A stretch of 64,000 bases of DNA from Shinella zoogloeoides (GTDB lineage Bacteria; Pseudomonadota; Alphaproteobacteria; Rhizobiales; Rhizobiaceae): assembly GCF_030733845.1 (NCBI RefSeq), contig NZ_CP132311.1:2607501-2671500 (forward strand). Reading direction: 5' to 3'. Shown here piece after piece: positions 8,552 to 20,732 of the stretch. The notes beneath the pieces were generated by a model, which had not been told where the DNA came from, made no database searches, and saw only the letters and a list, made by a program, of their open reading frames with translations. Every line of letters starts with the position of its first letter. Within the stretch, counting starts at the first letter, position 1. The translations under genes were made by a program, and so were the position numbers.

Positions 8552-9670
8552 TTAGTCGTTCTGGACGTAGGTGTACTTGCCGTCGTCACCCTTCTTCCAG
8601 GTGTACATGACGTAGTCCGGGCGGGTGATGTCGCCCTTCTCGTCGAAGCCGAGTTCGCCGATGGCCGTCTGGAACGGACCCTTCGACTTGATGGCTTCGG
8701 CAACGGCCTGCGTGTCGGTACCACCGGCAGCCTTGGCGCCTTCGGCGATGACCTGTACGGCGGCATAGGCGTAGAGCGTGTAGGCTTCCGGCTCGAAGCC
8801 GGCAGCGCGGAACTTCTCGACGAGGTCCTTGGCAGCCGGGTTCTTGCGCGGATCCGGCGCGAAGGTCATCAGCGTGCCGTCGACGGCGTCGCCGGCAATC
8901 GAAGCCAGTTCGTTGGAGACGATACCGTCACCCGAGATGAAGGTCGCCTTCAGGCCCTGGTCGGCAGCCTGGCGCTCGATGAGACCGAACTCGGTGTGCA
9001 GGCCGCCCCAGTAGACGACCGATACGCCGGCTTCCTTCATCTTGGCGATGAGCGCCGAGAAGTCCTTGTCGCCGACATTGACGCCTTCGTAGATGGCTTC
9101 CGTGACGCCGGCTTCGTTTGCCGCCTTCTTGGTTTCGTCGGCAAGGCCCTGGCCGTACGGGGTCTTGTCGTGCAGGACAGCGAGCTTCGCGTCCTTGAAG
9201 TTCGCGGCGATGAAGGAGCCTGCTACCGCGCCCTGCTGGTCGTCACGACCGCAGGTACGGAAGGTGTTCCACAGGCCGCGCTCGGTGTAGGTCGGGTTCG
9301 TCGAGGCCGGCGAAATCTGCAGCACGCCGTTTTCGGCGTAGATTTCGGAAGCCGGGATGGAAACGCCCGAGTTGAAGTGGCCGACAACGAACTTCACGCC
9401 GTCAGCAACGAACTTGTTGGCGACCGAAACGCCCTGCTTCGGGTCGGACACGTCGTCGCCGAGCACGATCTTGATCTGTTCGCCGTTGATGCCGCCGGCT
9501 GCATTGATGTCGGCAGCAGCCTGCTCGGCACCCTTCTGCAGCTGTGCGCCGAATGCGGCGTTCGGGCCGGTAATCGGGCCGCCGACGCCGATCAGGATGT
9601 CGGCCCAGGCGCTGCCGCTGAACGCGACCATTGCAGCCAAAGCAACAGCCGACATGAGAGACTTCTTCAT
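8552..9670 (-). CDS. livJ: Branched-chain amino-acid ABC transporter substrate-binding protein
   Basis: A 372-residue periplasmic LIVBP-type (Peripla_BP_6) protein. Signal peptide [23 protein letters not shown]. The mature chain opens [20 protein letters not shown] and continues [21 protein letters not shown], the ordinary fold of LivJ/BraC. A Cys in [12 protein letters not shown] is the conserved disulfide partner region of the family. It is separated by 112 bases from the DUF6867 gene of the same operon. It is last in transcription order yet needed in excess, so it may also have its own promoter. Rhizobial homologues carry a broad range of amino acids, so substrate specificity is inference. 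Confidence 0.92.
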   Translation of the reverse strand: MKKSLMSAVALAAMVAFSGSAWADILIGVGGPITGPNAAFGAQLQKGAEQAAADINAAGGINGEQIKIVLGDDVSDPKQGVSVANKFVADGVKFVVGHFNSGVSIPASEIYAENGVLQISPASTNPTYTERGLWNTFRTCGRDDQQGAVAGSFIAANFKDAKLAVLHDKTPYGQGLADETKKAANEAGVTEAIYEGVNVGDKDFSALIAKMKEAGVSVVYWGGLHTEFGLIERQAADQGLKATFISGDGIVSNELASIAGDAVDGTLMTFAPDPRKNPAAKDLVEKFRAAGFEPEAYTLYAYAAVQVIAEGAKAAGGTDTQAVAEAIKSKGPFQTAIGELGFDEKGDITRPDYVMYTWKKGDDGKYTYVQND

Positions 9671-9782
9671 ATTGTTACTCCCAAAATTTATAGCGGGTTG
9701 GTTTCAACCGGCCGCAACACCCGCATTCATTGCGCCGATATCGTTATGCCGCGGGCCGGAACCGGCTGCGGAGTTCCCTCTG

Positions 9783-10127
9783 TTATTTCGACTTCCAGGA
9801 AAAGGGCGAGGCCTTTTCATAGAGCCAGTAGTAGTTGTTGGTCATCTGCCGCGTCCGGTAGTAGCGGAAACCGAGCGTAGCAAACAACAAAAGCACCAGC
9901 GTGTCCACGACATAGTATTGCACCGTCAGCATGGAGCCGTGGAACAAGGCGTGGTGGACGAAGCGGATCGCGGCGCCCAGCAGCAGGACGTAGACGACCA
10001 GCGTGCCGTAGTTCTGCCAGTTCTCCGCAACGCTCTTGCCGGTGCGCCAGGCCGTCCAGCCGCCCATGATGACGGTGATGAACAGGAACTGCCAGACTGA
10101 CGGTTCTTCGTAGAGAATTCCCTGCAT
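9783..10127 (-). CDS. DUF6867 membrane protein of liv operons
   Basis: A 114-residue protein with three probable membrane segments (VWQFLFITVIMGGWTAW, LVVYVLLLGAAIRFVHHAL, VVDTLVLLLFATLGFRYY) and a short aromatic-rich tail. It matches the small membrane protein that alphaproteobacteria place between livF and the binding-protein gene of branched-chain amino-acid importers. No biochemical role is known; an accessory or assembly role for the importer is inference from its fixed location. It lies 24 bases after livF in the same operon. Confidence 0.85.
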   Translation of the reverse strand: MQGILYEEPSVWQFLFITVIMGGWTAWRTGKSVAENWQNYGTLVVYVLLLGAAIRFVHHALFHGSMLTVQYYVVDTLVLLLFATLGFRYYRTRQMTNNYYWLYEKASPFSWKSK

Positions 10128-10151
10128 CTTAAATACTCCCCTCGACCGTCC

Positions 10152-10873
10152 TCAATGCCGTCCGCCTTCGAGATAGGCGGCGCGCACTTCCGGGTTGGCC
10201 AGAAGTTCCTTGCCCGAACCGCTCATCGTCACCTGGCCGTTGACCATCACATAGGCCCGGTCGGAGAGTTTCAGCGCGGCGAAAGCGTTCTGCTCGACGA
10301 GGAACACGGTCAGGCCCTGCTCCTGGTTCAAGACCTTGATGGCGTCGAAGATCTGCTTGACGATCAGCGGCGCAAGGCCGAGCGACGGCTCGTCGAGAAG
10401 CAGGAGCTTGGGACGGGCCATCAGCGCGCGGCCGATGGACAGCATCTGCTGCTCGCCGCCCGAAAGCGTGCCGCCGCGCTGCGCCTGGCGCTCCTTGAGG
10501 CGCGGGAAGAGCGTGAAGATCTTTTCCACGTCCTCGTTGAAATACTTCAGATTGTCGAGGCTCGCGCCCATCTGAAGGTTCTCGTAAACAGTCATGCGCG
10601 GAAAGATGCGGCGACCCTCGGGCGACTGCGCGATGCGGCGGCGGGCGATGAGATGCGTCGGCTGGCGGGTGATGTCCTCGCCGTCGAAGATGACGGAGCC
10701 GGTACGCGCCTGCGGGCTGCCGCAGATCGTCATCATCAGCGTCGACTTTCCGGCGCCGTTGGCACCGATCAGCGAGACGATCTCGCCCTTCTTCACTTCG
10801 ACATTGACGCCGGCGAGCGCGCGGATATTGCCGTAATAGGTTTCCACGCCCTGGACGCTGAGAAGCGTATCGC

Positions 10874-10877
<4 letters not shown>
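10152..10877 (-). CDS. livF: Branched-chain amino-acid ABC transporter ATPase LivF
   Basis: A 241-residue ATPase. Walker A is GANGAGKST, the signature is LSGGEQQML, Walker B is LLLLDEPSLGLAP and the H-loop region is VFLVEQNA, all typical of LivF. The start overlaps the end of livG by four bases (ATGA), indicating translational coupling. It forms the heteromeric ATPase pair with LivG that energises the LivH/LivM channel. Confidence 0.96.
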
Positions 10878-13188
<2,311 letters not shown>

Positions 13189-13192
13189 GAAA

Positions 13193-14095
13193 TCAAACCT
13201 TCTCGACTTCCGGTCGTCCGAGAATGCCGGACGGCTTGAAGATCAGGACGATGGCGAGGATGGAGAACGTCGCGACGTCCTTGTAGTCGATGGTGAAGTA
13301 GGCGGACCACAGGCTCTCGATGAGGCCGATGAGCATGCCGCCGAGAACCGCGCCCGGCAGCGAGCCGATGCCGCCCAGGACCGCGGCCGTGAAGGCCTTG
13401 ACGCCCGGGATGAAGCCGTCGGTGAAGACGGTCACGCCGTAATACATCAGGTACATGGTGCCGGCGACGGCGGCGAGCGAGGCGCCCATGATGAAGGTCA
13501 CGGAGATCGTCCGGTCGACATCGATGCCGAGCAGCGCCGCCATCTTGCGGTCCTGTTCGGTCGCGCGCTGGGCGCGGCCCAGCGAGGTCTTGTTGACGAT
13601 GTACCAGAACGTCGTCAGCAGGATGACGGTCAGCAGCATGATGATGATCTGCTTGAGCGAGATCGCGATGCCGAAGACGTTGTAGACCGAGGAGACCAGC
13701 GGCGGGATCGGCTTGTTGCGCGGGCCCTGCGTGACCTGGATGAAGTTCGAAAGGGCGATCGACATGCCGATGGCGGTGATCAGCGGCGCGAGGCGGAAGG
13801 AACCGCGCAGCGGCCGGTACGCCACCTTCTCGATCGTCCAGTTCCACAGCGATGCGGTGAGCATCGCCGCGGCGATCATGACCAGCAGCAGCAGGACGAC
13901 CGGAAGGCCGACGAACACGCTCGTCAAGACGAGGAAGGTGATGAGAGCGGCAAATCCACCCAGCATGAAGATATCGCCATGGGCGAAATTGATCATGCCG
14001 ATGATGCCATAAACCATGGTGTAGCCAATGGCTATCAGACCATAAATCGAGCCAAGCGTCAGCCCGTTCACGAGCTGCTGGACGAAATACTCCAT
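13193..14095 (-). CDS. livH: Branched-chain amino-acid ABC transporter permease LivH
   Basis: A 300-residue inner-membrane permease beginning [20 protein letters not shown], the normal LivH start, with about eight helices. The loop [21 protein letters not shown] is the ATPase contact. The ATG at 14095 is preceded by GGGGGATT on the minus strand; an upstream in-frame start at 14215 would add 40 unlikely residues and was rejected. It is the first gene of the operon livH-livM-livG-livF-DUF6867-livJ. Confidence 0.95.
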   Translation of the reverse strand: MEYFVQQLVNGLTLGSIYGLIAIGYTMVYGIIGMINFAHGDIFMLGGFAALITFLVLTSVFVGLPVVLLLLVMIAAAMLTASLWNWTIEKVAYRPLRGSFRLAPLITAIGMSIALSNFIQVTQGPRNKPIPPLVSSVYNVFGIAISLKQIIIMLLTVILLTTFWYIVNKTSLGRAQRATEQDRKMAALLGIDVDRTISVTFIMGASLAAVAGTMYLMYYGVTVFTDGFIPGVKAFTAAVLGGIGSLPGAVLGGMLIGLIESLWSAYFTIDYKDVATFSILAIVLIFKPSGILGRPEVEKV

Positions 14096-14298
14096 ATATA
14101 TAATCCCCCGGATGCAGTTCCCTGAGGGCCGCATCTCTTGTTTTTGTCGCTCTTTTTTCGAGCTTGTTTGGACAGGGGGATTCCATACCGCTTTCGATAC
14201 AAAAAGGAAGCCCAAAAAGCCGGGATCGACAATTTCTTTAGCGAGAAGCGTTAAATGACATAATTAACGCCACGGAAACCGAAAAATCGGCAGGAAAA

Positions 14299-14323
14299 GC
14301 AGCACTTTTGTGCAAAATGCTGC
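14299..14323. promoter_or_regulatory. Near-perfect palindrome upstream of the liv operon
   Basis: Arms GCAGCA(C)TTTTG and CAAAATGCTGC flank a two-base centre, with one unpaired C in the left arm. The site is about 205 bases upstream of the livH ATG, inside a 286-base gap (14096-14381) that is AT-richer than its surroundings and should hold the liv promoter. It is a candidate operator or protein-binding site; the regulator is unknown. Confidence 0.4.
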
Positions 14324-14381
14324 ACCCGGCCGCAAAGGCGATGTCCCGATTTGAAACACCGCCCTTGCAATGTGAATCAGG

Positions 14382-16808
14382 TCAGCCGCGCATTTTCGCG
14401 CCGGAGGGGTCGAAAAGCGGTTCGGCCTGCAGATGCGCCGTCAGCATTTCACCGAGAAGCTCGATCGACCAGCCGGTTTCGACGTCCGCGATCTCCCTCG
14501 GCACATAGCCGAGCGCGACGGAAACGCCCGCGGCATGGGCATAGCCGCCGGACGTCACCCAGCCGCGCACTTCGCCGTCGAGATAGATCGGCTCGTCGCC
14601 GATTACGTCCGCGTCCCTGGCCGCGACGACGAAGGTGCGCAGCCGCAGCGTGCCGCCCGAACCCCGCTCGGCCGTCGCCGCCGCCCTGCCGATGAAATCG
14701 GCGTCCTTTCGAACGGCCACGAATCGCTCCAGCCCCGCTTCGAGCGGCCCGTAGAGCGGGCGGTATTCGCGCGACCAGCTCCCGTAGGATTTTTCGAGGC
14801 GGAGCGCGTTGAGCGCCCGAAGGCCGAAGAGGCGGATGCCGAATTCGGCGCCGGCCTCCAGGATGAGGTCGTAGAGATAGCGCTGGTGCTGCGGCTTCAT
14901 CCAGACCTCGTAGCCGAGATCGCCGGTATAGCTGACGCGCCCGACGATGGCCGGCGCCATGCCGAGGTCCATCCTGCGCACCGCCATGAAGGGAAAGGCG
15001 CCGGTCGAAAGATCCTGGTGCGTCAGTTTCTGCAGCACGTCCCGCGCCTTCGGGCCGGCGATGGCGAGGCCGACGAGCGCGAGGTTCAACGCTTCGAGCG
15101 TCACCGAGCCGTCCTGCGGAAGATGCCTTTCGAACCAGCGCATATGATAGTCTTCGGCAATGCCGGAGCCGATGAGCAGGAAGTCCCCCTCCCCGAGCTT
15201 CGCAAGCGTGAAGTCGCCGATGAGCTTGCCGTCATCCTTCAGCATCGGCGCGAGCGTCATGCGGCCCGTCGCCGGCATGCGGCAGGTGAGCAGCCGGTCG
15301 AGCCAGGCCTCCGCGCCCCTGCCCTTCACCGCATATTTGGCAAAGCCGGAGGTCTCCATCAGCCCGACGCTCTCGCGCACGGTCCTGGCCTCGGCACCGA
15401 CCGTCTCGAAGTCGGTAGAGCGGCGCCAGGAGAAATGGTCCTCGACGCCTTCGGGCGCGAACCAGAGCGCCTGCTCGAGGCCGTAGGACGCACCGAAGAC
15501 CGCGCCGGCGTCCTTCAGCCGGTCGTAGATCGGCGTCGTCAGCAGCGGACGGGCGGCCGGCAGTTCCTCGTTCGGATAGCGGATCGAGAAACGGCGCGAA
15601 TAGTTCTCGCGCACCTTGGCATTGGTATAGGCGAGCGTCGCATAGTCGCCGTAGCGGGCAACATCCATGGCGAAGACATCGAAGCCGGGATCGCCGTGGA
15701 TCATCCAGTTGGCGAGCGCAAGGCCGACGCCGCCGCCCTGGCTGAACCCGGCCATGACGGCGCAGGCCGACCAGAAGTTCGTCATGCCGCGCACCGGGCC
15801 GACGAGCGGGTTGCCGTCCGGCGAGAAGGTGAAGGGCCCGTTGATCACCTTCCGGATACCGGCCTTGTTGAAGGCGGGGAAGTGGCGGAAGCCGACCTCC
15901 AGTTCCGGCGTGATCCGCTCGATATCCTCCTCCAGCAGCTCATGGCCGAAATCCCAAGGCGTCGTCAGCGGCGACCAGGGACGGCAGGCCTTTTCATAGG
16001 TGCCCATCAGCATGCCGTTGCGCTCCTGCCGGAGATAGATTTCCCCGTCGAAGTCGACGCAATGCATCAGCTCCTTTCCGCGCGTTTTGTTGAACTCGAT
16101 GACCTCGGGCATGTCCTCGGTGATGAGATACATGTGCTCCATGGCGAGGACGGGCAGTTCCAGCCCCACCATGCGGCCGATTTCGCGCGCCCACAGGCCG
16201 CCGCAGTTGACGACGTGCTCGGCGACGATCTCGCCCTTGTTGGTGATGACGCGCCAGCTTCCGTCCTCGCGCTGCACGAGGTCTTCCACCTTGGTGTGCA
16301 GGTAGATCTCCGCGCCGTTCTTCTTCGCCGATTTCGCATAGGCATGGGTCGTGCCGTAGGGATCGAGATGGCCCTCGACCGGATCGAACACCGCGCCGAC
16401 GAACTGGTCGGGATCGATGAGCGGCATCAGGTCATGGGCTTCCTTCGGCGTCAGGAGATGGGCGTCGAGGCCCATGTAGCGTCCCTTGGCGAGGATCGAC
16501 TTCATCCAGTCGAAGCGTTCCTTCGTCGCCGCCAGCATCATGCCGGAGGTCATGTGCAGGCCGATGTCCTGGCCGGAATAGTCCTGGATCTCCTTGTAGA
16601 GCTCGACCGTGTATTTCTGCAGCTTGGCAACGTTGGGATCGCCGTTGATCGTGTGCATGCCGCCGGCCGCATGCCAGGTGGAGCCGGAGGTCAGCTCCGA
16701 ACGCTCGACCAGCACGACATCGGTCCAGCCGAACTTGGTGAGATGATAGAGGACGGAACAGCCGACGACGCCGCCCCCGATGACGACGACCCTTGCATGG
16801 CTCTTCAT
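14382..16808 (-). CDS. Dimethylglycine/sarcosine dehydrogenase-like FAD oxidoreductase with GcvT domain
   Basis: An 808-residue two-part enzyme. Residues about 1-370 form a DAO-type FAD domain (VVVIGGGVVGCSVLYHLTKFGW, then the STWHAAGG motif near the covalent-flavin histidine position). Residues about 420-800 form a GcvT/aminomethyltransferase domain that binds tetrahydrofolate (GLMETSGFAKYAVKG, then RVSYTGDLGYEVWM, then LNALRLEKSYGSW). This architecture is that of mammalian dimethylglycine and sarcosine dehydrogenases and related bacterial proteins. They oxidise an N-methyl group and pass the one-carbon unit to folate. It lies 125 bases from the sox operon on the same strand, suggesting a shared role in N-methylglycine catabolism. 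The exact substrate is inference. Confidence 0.86.
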   Translation of the reverse strand: MKSHARVVVIGGGVVGCSVLYHLTKFGWTDVVLVERSELTSGSTWHAAGGMHTINGDPNVAKLQKYTVELYKEIQDYSGQDIGLHMTSGMMLAATKERFDWMKSILAKGRYMGLDAHLLTPKEAHDLMPLIDPDQFVGAVFDPVEGHLDPYGTTHAYAKSAKKNGAEIYLHTKVEDLVQREDGSWRVITNKGEIVAEHVVNCGGLWAREIGRMVGLELPVLAMEHMYLITEDMPEVIEFNKTRGKELMHCVDFDGEIYLRQERNGMLMGTYEKACRPWSPLTTPWDFGHELLEEDIERITPELEVGFRHFPAFNKAGIRKVINGPFTFSPDGNPLVGPVRGMTNFWSACAVMAGFSQGGGVGLALANWMIHGDPGFDVFAMDVARYGDYATLAYTNAKVRENYSRRFSIRYPNEELPAARPLLTTPIYDRLKDAGAVFGASYGLEQALWFAPEGVEDHFSWRRSTDFETVGAEARTVRESVGLMETSGFAKYAVKGRGAEAWLDRLLTCRMPATGRMTLAPMLKDDGKLIGDFTLAKLGEGDFLLIGSGIAEDYHMRWFERHLPQDGSVTLEALNLALVGLAIAGPKARDVLQKLTHQDLSTGAFPFMAVRRMDLGMAPAIVGRVSYTGDLGYEVWMKPQHQRYLYDLILEAGAEFGIRLFGLRALNALRLEKSYGSWSREYRPLYGPLEAGLERFVAVRKDADFIGRAAATAERGSGGTLRLRTFVVAARDADVIGDEPIYLDGEVRGWVTSGGYAHAAGVSVALGYVPREIADVETGWSIELLGEMLTAHLQAEPLFDPSGAKMRG

Positions 16809-16933
16809 GGAAAACTCCGGCTTTCAGCGGGTTGACGGGAATGCACTGCTGCGGATGAAACGCAGCCTATGTGCTTGCCCGGACGCCTCACAAGCCCGTG
16901 GTGCGAAGCGCCATGTCGCTTCGGATGATTTTG

Positions 16934-17488
16934 TCAGCGCGTGGCGAAGTCCACCGAAAGGTCGAAGCTGCGCGCCATGACCTTGAGGTCGCCGACAAGG
17001 GCCTCGGCGAAAGAGCGCATCACGACGAGATCGAAGCGTGTTTCGCCGGTGCGGGCGAGGTTGACCGACAGGTGATTGCACAGGACGTTCGCCGCGCGGC
17101 CGACCGGAAAGGCATCGGCATGCAGATCGAGGGCAATCCCGTTCGCAAGGATGCGGGCGGCGTCGGGTCCGCAGAGCGTCAGCATCACGCGGCCATGGCT
17201 CTGGTCGACGATATGGGCGAAATCACCGAGCCGGACGGCGAGCTCGGCAACCAGCGTTTCCGGCGCATGCACCTCGGACAGAACCAGCCATTCGCCGGGG
17301 CCGGAAAAACGCGCCTCGAATTCGCCGTCGGAAACAAGGATGCCCGCCGCCTCCGCCGCCCAGCCGGGTGCGGCCAGAACCATCGCGATCGCCGTCGCGC
17401 GATGGACGGCGAGATGGTTCGCCCGCCGCTCGGAAATCGCCCCGATGGTGCCGTCCAGCGCGTGCACCGCCTGATAATCGTATGCCAT
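16934..17488 (-). CDS. soxG: Sarcosine oxidase, gamma subunit
   Basis: A 184-residue GcvT-related small subunit of heterotetrameric sarcosine oxidase. Recognisable pieces are the SGPGEWLVLSE segment, VDQSHGRVMLTLCGPDAARILANG and the terminal RTGETRFDLVVMRSFAEAL. It is the last gene of the soxB-D-A-G run, 9 bases after soxA. Length and order match the Corynebacterium and rhizobial complexes. GcvT-like subunits help channel the methylene product onto tetrahydrofolate. Confidence 0.9.
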   Translation of the reverse strand: MAYDYQAVHALDGTIGAISERRANHLAVHRATAIAMVLAAPGWAAEAAGILVSDGEFEARFSGPGEWLVLSEVHAPETLVAELAVRLGDFAHIVDQSHGRVMLTLCGPDAARILANGIALDLHADAFPVGRAANVLCNHLSVNLARTGETRFDLVVMRSFAEALVGDLKVMARSFDLSVDFATR

Positions 17489-17497
17489 GCCTCTACC

Positions 17498-20452
17498 TCA
17501 CGCCATCAGCTTGCGGTTTTCCGGATCGACGAAGACCGGATCGCAGACTTCCGCCATGGTCTCGACGCCGCGCAACTGGTCCCAGACCACGACCCTCTCG
17601 CCATACCGCTCACGGCCGGATTTCAGGAAGGCAAGCGCGATATGCCCGCCGACCGTCGGCGAGAAGCAGGCGGAGCTGACCCAGCCCTGGTCATTCAGCG
17701 TCGAGGGCTTTGCGCCGTCCTTCAGCAGGTGCGCGCCGGCCCGCATGTCCTTGTCCGCTTCCAGCGCCCTCAGGCCGACGAGCTGCGCGCGGTCCGCCGC
17801 CGTCAGGCCGAAGCGCGTCGAAAGCCGCTTGCCGATGAAGTCCGGCTTGCCGTTCGCCATCATGCGGCCGAGGCCGGCATCGTCGGGCGTGACGCGGCCG
17901 TCGAGTTCGGCATGGGTCACATGGCCCTTCTCGAGGCGCAGCACGTTCAATGCCTCGACGCCATAGGCGCAGATGCCGTGCGCCTGCCCCGCCCGCATCA
18001 GCGCATCGGCGACGGTCTCGCCATAGCCCGCCGGCACGGCCAGTTCATAGGCAAGTTCGCCGGAGAAGGAGATCCGGAAAAGCCGCGCCTTCAGATTGCC
18101 CTTCAGCCGCACCTCGCGGGCGGCGAGGAACGGAACCGCCGCATTCGACACGTCGTCCTCGATGATGGCCTGCAGAATGGTGCGCGCCTTCGGCCCGGCC
18201 AGCGACATCTGCGCCCACTGGTCCGAAACGGAAAGGAACCGCACCTTGAGGTCCGGCCAGAGCGCCTGCGCGGCAAATTCCATATGCGAGAGCACGCCGC
18301 CCGCCATGGCCGTCGTCGTGGTGACGAGGAAATGCTCCTCCGCCAGACGGCTCACCGTGCCGTCGTCATAGACCATGCCGTCTTCGCGCAGCATCAGGCC
18401 GTAGCGCGCCTTGCCGACGGGCAGCTTCAGCATCGGGTTGCAATAGAGCCGATTGAGGAACTCGGCGGCATCCGGCCCGAAAACCTCGATCTTGCCGAGG
18501 GTCGAGACGTCGCAGAGACCGGCATTCTCCCGCACGGTGCGAACCTCGCGGTCGACGCTCTCCCGCCAGGTCTTTTCCCCTGTCCTCGGAAACCAGGACG
18601 AGCGGTACCAGAGCCCCGAATCGATGAAGACCGCGCCGTTGCGCGCCGCCCAGCCGTGCAGCGGCGAGCGGCGGACCGGCATGGCGTGTTCGCCGACGGA
18701 GGTGCCGGCCAGCGCGCCGAAGGAGACGGGCGTGTAGAACGGCCGGAAGGTCGTGGTGCCGACCTCGGCCGGGCTGACGCCGCGCATGGCCGCGAGAATG
18801 CCGATGGCGTTGACATTGCCGAGCTTGCCCTGGTCCGTCGCCATGCCGCCCGTCGTATAGCGCTTGGCATGCTCGACATGGCCGAAGCCCTCGCGCACGG
18901 CCAGGCCGAGATCCCGGGTGTGCACGTCGTTCTGGAAATCGACGAAGGCCTTGGATTTCGCGCCCGGCACATGCCAGAGCGCCGTGAAGGACGGGTCCAC
19001 GTCCGCGCCGACCGAGGGCCGCTCGAAGCCGGCGACGGGGCGGCCGAAGGTCTCCACGATGGCCGACGCCTTGCGCGCGCCGTCCTCGAAGCATTCCGAA
19101 AGCCGGTAGTGCCCCGCCGCGGCACCGGCCATCACGAGGCCGCCCGCTTCCGGCGCGAGGAAGGCCTGCATCGCCTCGGACCAAACCGGCCTGCCGCCGC
19201 GCTGGCAGGCAAGGTGGATGACCGGGCTCCAGCCGCCGGACATGGCGACGGCATCGCAGGCGATCAGGTCCTCGAAGCCGCCGCGATCCGTGACGATCGC
19301 GCGGACCCGCTTGCGGCCCTTCGTATCGACGACGGCGCCGCCGCGAATGAGCCGCACGCCCTCCGGCGCCCGGTCGGCGGCGTCCATGCGGCTATCGACA
19401 AGCGCCGCGATATCGATGCCCTGCGCCGCAAGGTCCGCGGCGGTGCGGTAGCCGGCCGAACCGTTGGTGAAGATCGCCACCGACTTGCCGACGGCGACGC
19501 CGAAGCGGTTGGCATAGCTGCTGGCAGCGCTCGCCGTCAGGATGCCCGGCCGGTCGTTGCCGCCGAAGACCAGCGGCCGCTCCTCCGCGCCGGTGGCAAG
19601 GATCGCCTGCTTCGCCACGATGCGCCACAGGCGCTCGACCGGCCTTGCCGCATCGATGACCGCGCTGTGCTTCTGCACCCGCTCGACGGCGCCGAAGACA
19701 TTGCCGTCGTACCAGCCGAACACGGTGGTGCGCGGCAGCAGCGTGACGTTCGGGCTGTTCCGGAGCTCGTCGATGACCCGCCGGGCGAAGACGAACGGCG
19801 CCTCGCCATCCAGCAGCGTCGTCTCGCAAAGCAGCGCGCCGCCGAGGGCAAAGTCCTGCTCGGCGAGGATGACGCGCAAGCCCGACCGGGCGGCGACCAG
19901 CGCGGCGGCGAGACCTGCCGGGCCGGAGCCGACGACCAGCAGGTCGCAATGCGCCCAGCTCTTCTCGTAGGCGTCGGGGTCGCGCGGCAGGTCCGTGCGG
20001 CCAAGGCCGGCGGCGCGGCGGATCAGCGGCTCGTAGAGCTTTTCCCAGAAGGCGGCGGGCCACATGAAGGTCTTGTAGTAGAAGCCGGCCGACAGGAAAC
20101 GCGACATCCGGTCGTTCACCGCGCCGATGTCATAGGCAAGGCTCGGCCAGCGGTTCTGGCTGGTCGCGGCAAGGCCGTTATAGAGTTCGGCGACCGTCGC
20201 CTTCGTGTTCGGCTCGCGCCGCGCGCCGCTGCCGATGGTGACGAGTGCGTTGGGCTCGGACGGGCCGGCCGTCACGATGCCGCGCGGGCGGTGGTACTTG
20301 AAGCTGCGGCCGACGAGCAGCCTGTCATTGGCCAAAAGCGCCGAGGCGAGCGTATCGCCGGCATGGCCCTTGAAGCTCGCGCCGTCGAAGGTGAAGCCGA
20401 GGGCATGGCTGCGCTCGACGAGGCCGCCGGCGGGAAGGCGATAGGCGGTCAT
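17498..20452 (-). CDS. soxA: Sarcosine oxidase, alpha subunit
   Basis: A 984-residue subunit of normal length. The N-terminal part binds NAD+ (CDLLVVGSGPAGLAAALVAARSG) and starts with a ferredoxin-like segment. The C-terminal 380 residues are a GcvT folate-binding domain (GLCDVSTLGKIEVFGPDAAEFLNRLY ending in the family tail). The complex converts sarcosine, O2 and tetrahydrofolate into glycine, H2O2 and 5,10-methylene-tetrahydrofolate. The stop of soxD overlaps its ATG by four bases. With creatinase at 56 kb it completes a creatine to glycine path. Confidence 0.95.
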   Translation of the reverse strand: MTAYRLPAGGLVERSHALGFTFDGASFKGHAGDTLASALLANDRLLVGRSFKYHRPRGIVTAGPSEPNALVTIGSGARREPNTKATVAELYNGLAATSQNRWPSLAYDIGAVNDRMSRFLSAGFYYKTFMWPAAFWEKLYEPLIRRAAGLGRTDLPRDPDAYEKSWAHCDLLVVGSGPAGLAAALVAARSGLRVILAEQDFALGGALLCETTLLDGEAPFVFARRVIDELRNSPNVTLLPRTTVFGWYDGNVFGAVERVQKHSAVIDAARPVERLWRIVAKQAILATGAEERPLVFGGNDRPGILTASAASSYANRFGVAVGKSVAIFTNGSAGYRTAADLAAQGIDIAALVDSRMDAADRAPEGVRLIRGGAVVDTKGRKRVRAIVTDRGGFEDLIACDAVAMSGGWSPVIHLACQRGGRPVWSEAMQAFLAPEAGGLVMAGAAAGHYRLSECFEDGARKASAIVETFGRPVAGFERPSVGADVDPSFTALWHVPGAKSKAFVDFQNDVHTRDLGLAVREGFGHVEHAKRYTTGGMATDQGKLGNVNAIGILAAMRGVSPAEVGTTTFRPFYTPVSFGALAGTSVGEHAMPVRRSPLHGWAARNGAVFIDSGLWYRSSWFPRTGEKTWRESVDREVRTVRENAGLCDVSTLGKIEVFGPDAAEFLNRLYCNPMLKLPVGKARYGLMLREDGMVYDDGTVSRLAEEHFLVTTTTAMAGGVLSHMEFAAQALWPDLKVRFLSVSDQWAQMSLAGPKARTILQAIIEDDVSNAAVPFLAAREVRLKGNLKARLFRISFSGELAYELAVPAGYGETVADALMRAGQAHGICAYGVEALNVLRLEKGHVTHAELDGRVTPDDAGLGRMMANGKPDFIGKRLSTRFGLTAADRAQLVGLRALEADKDMRAGAHLLKDGAKPSTLNDQGWVSSACFSPTVGGHIALAFLKSGRERYGERVVVWDQLRGVETMAEVCDPVFVDPENRKLMA

Positions 20453-20724
20453 TGCGCGCCTCCCTGCCCGGCCGCGGCATCGGTCACGGCAAACACCTCA
20501 TGGGAAAAATTGTCCCGCTCCACCACCAGCCAGCGCCGGCAGCCGGCGACATGCTGCCAATGCTCGCGGATGCGTCCGCGCGGGTTGGCGCGCACATGCA
20601 CATAGTCGTGCCAGGCCTCGTCGGCGGCCATCGGCGCCGGGCGGACGGGCGTCGCATCGCCGCGGATCGAAAACTCTTCCTTGGGGCGCGTGCCGCAATG
20701 CGGACAGGAAATCAGGCTTGCCAT
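20449..20724 (-). CDS. soxD: Sarcosine oxidase, delta subunit
   Basis: A 91-residue zinc-binding subunit starting MASLISCPHCGTRPKEEFS. It carries the family CPxC pair (C7, C10) and the downstream HVAGCRRWL motif supplying a His/Cys pair for zinc. The Arg-rich NPRGRIREHWQH segment is typical of SoxD. It sits 8 bases after soxB and overlaps soxA by four bases (ATGA), so translation is coupled. Longer in-frame extensions upstream run antisense-like through soxB and were not used. Confidence 0.93.
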   Translation of the reverse strand: MASLISCPHCGTRPKEEFSIRGDATPVRPAPMAADEAWHDYVHVRANPRGRIREHWQHVAGCRRWLVVERDNFSHEVFAVTDAAAGQGGAQ

Positions 20725-20732
20725 GGCTTGTC

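Noticed and set aside
14433..16835. 800-codon plus-strand frame opposite the dimethylglycine-dehydrogenase-like gene
   Set aside because: Antisense shadow; the minus strand encodes both an FAD and a GcvT domain without interruption.
16871..20605. 1244-codon open frame on the plus strand across the sox genes
   Set aside because: It lies antisense to soxA and soxG, whose products are complete, and has no recognisable domain.
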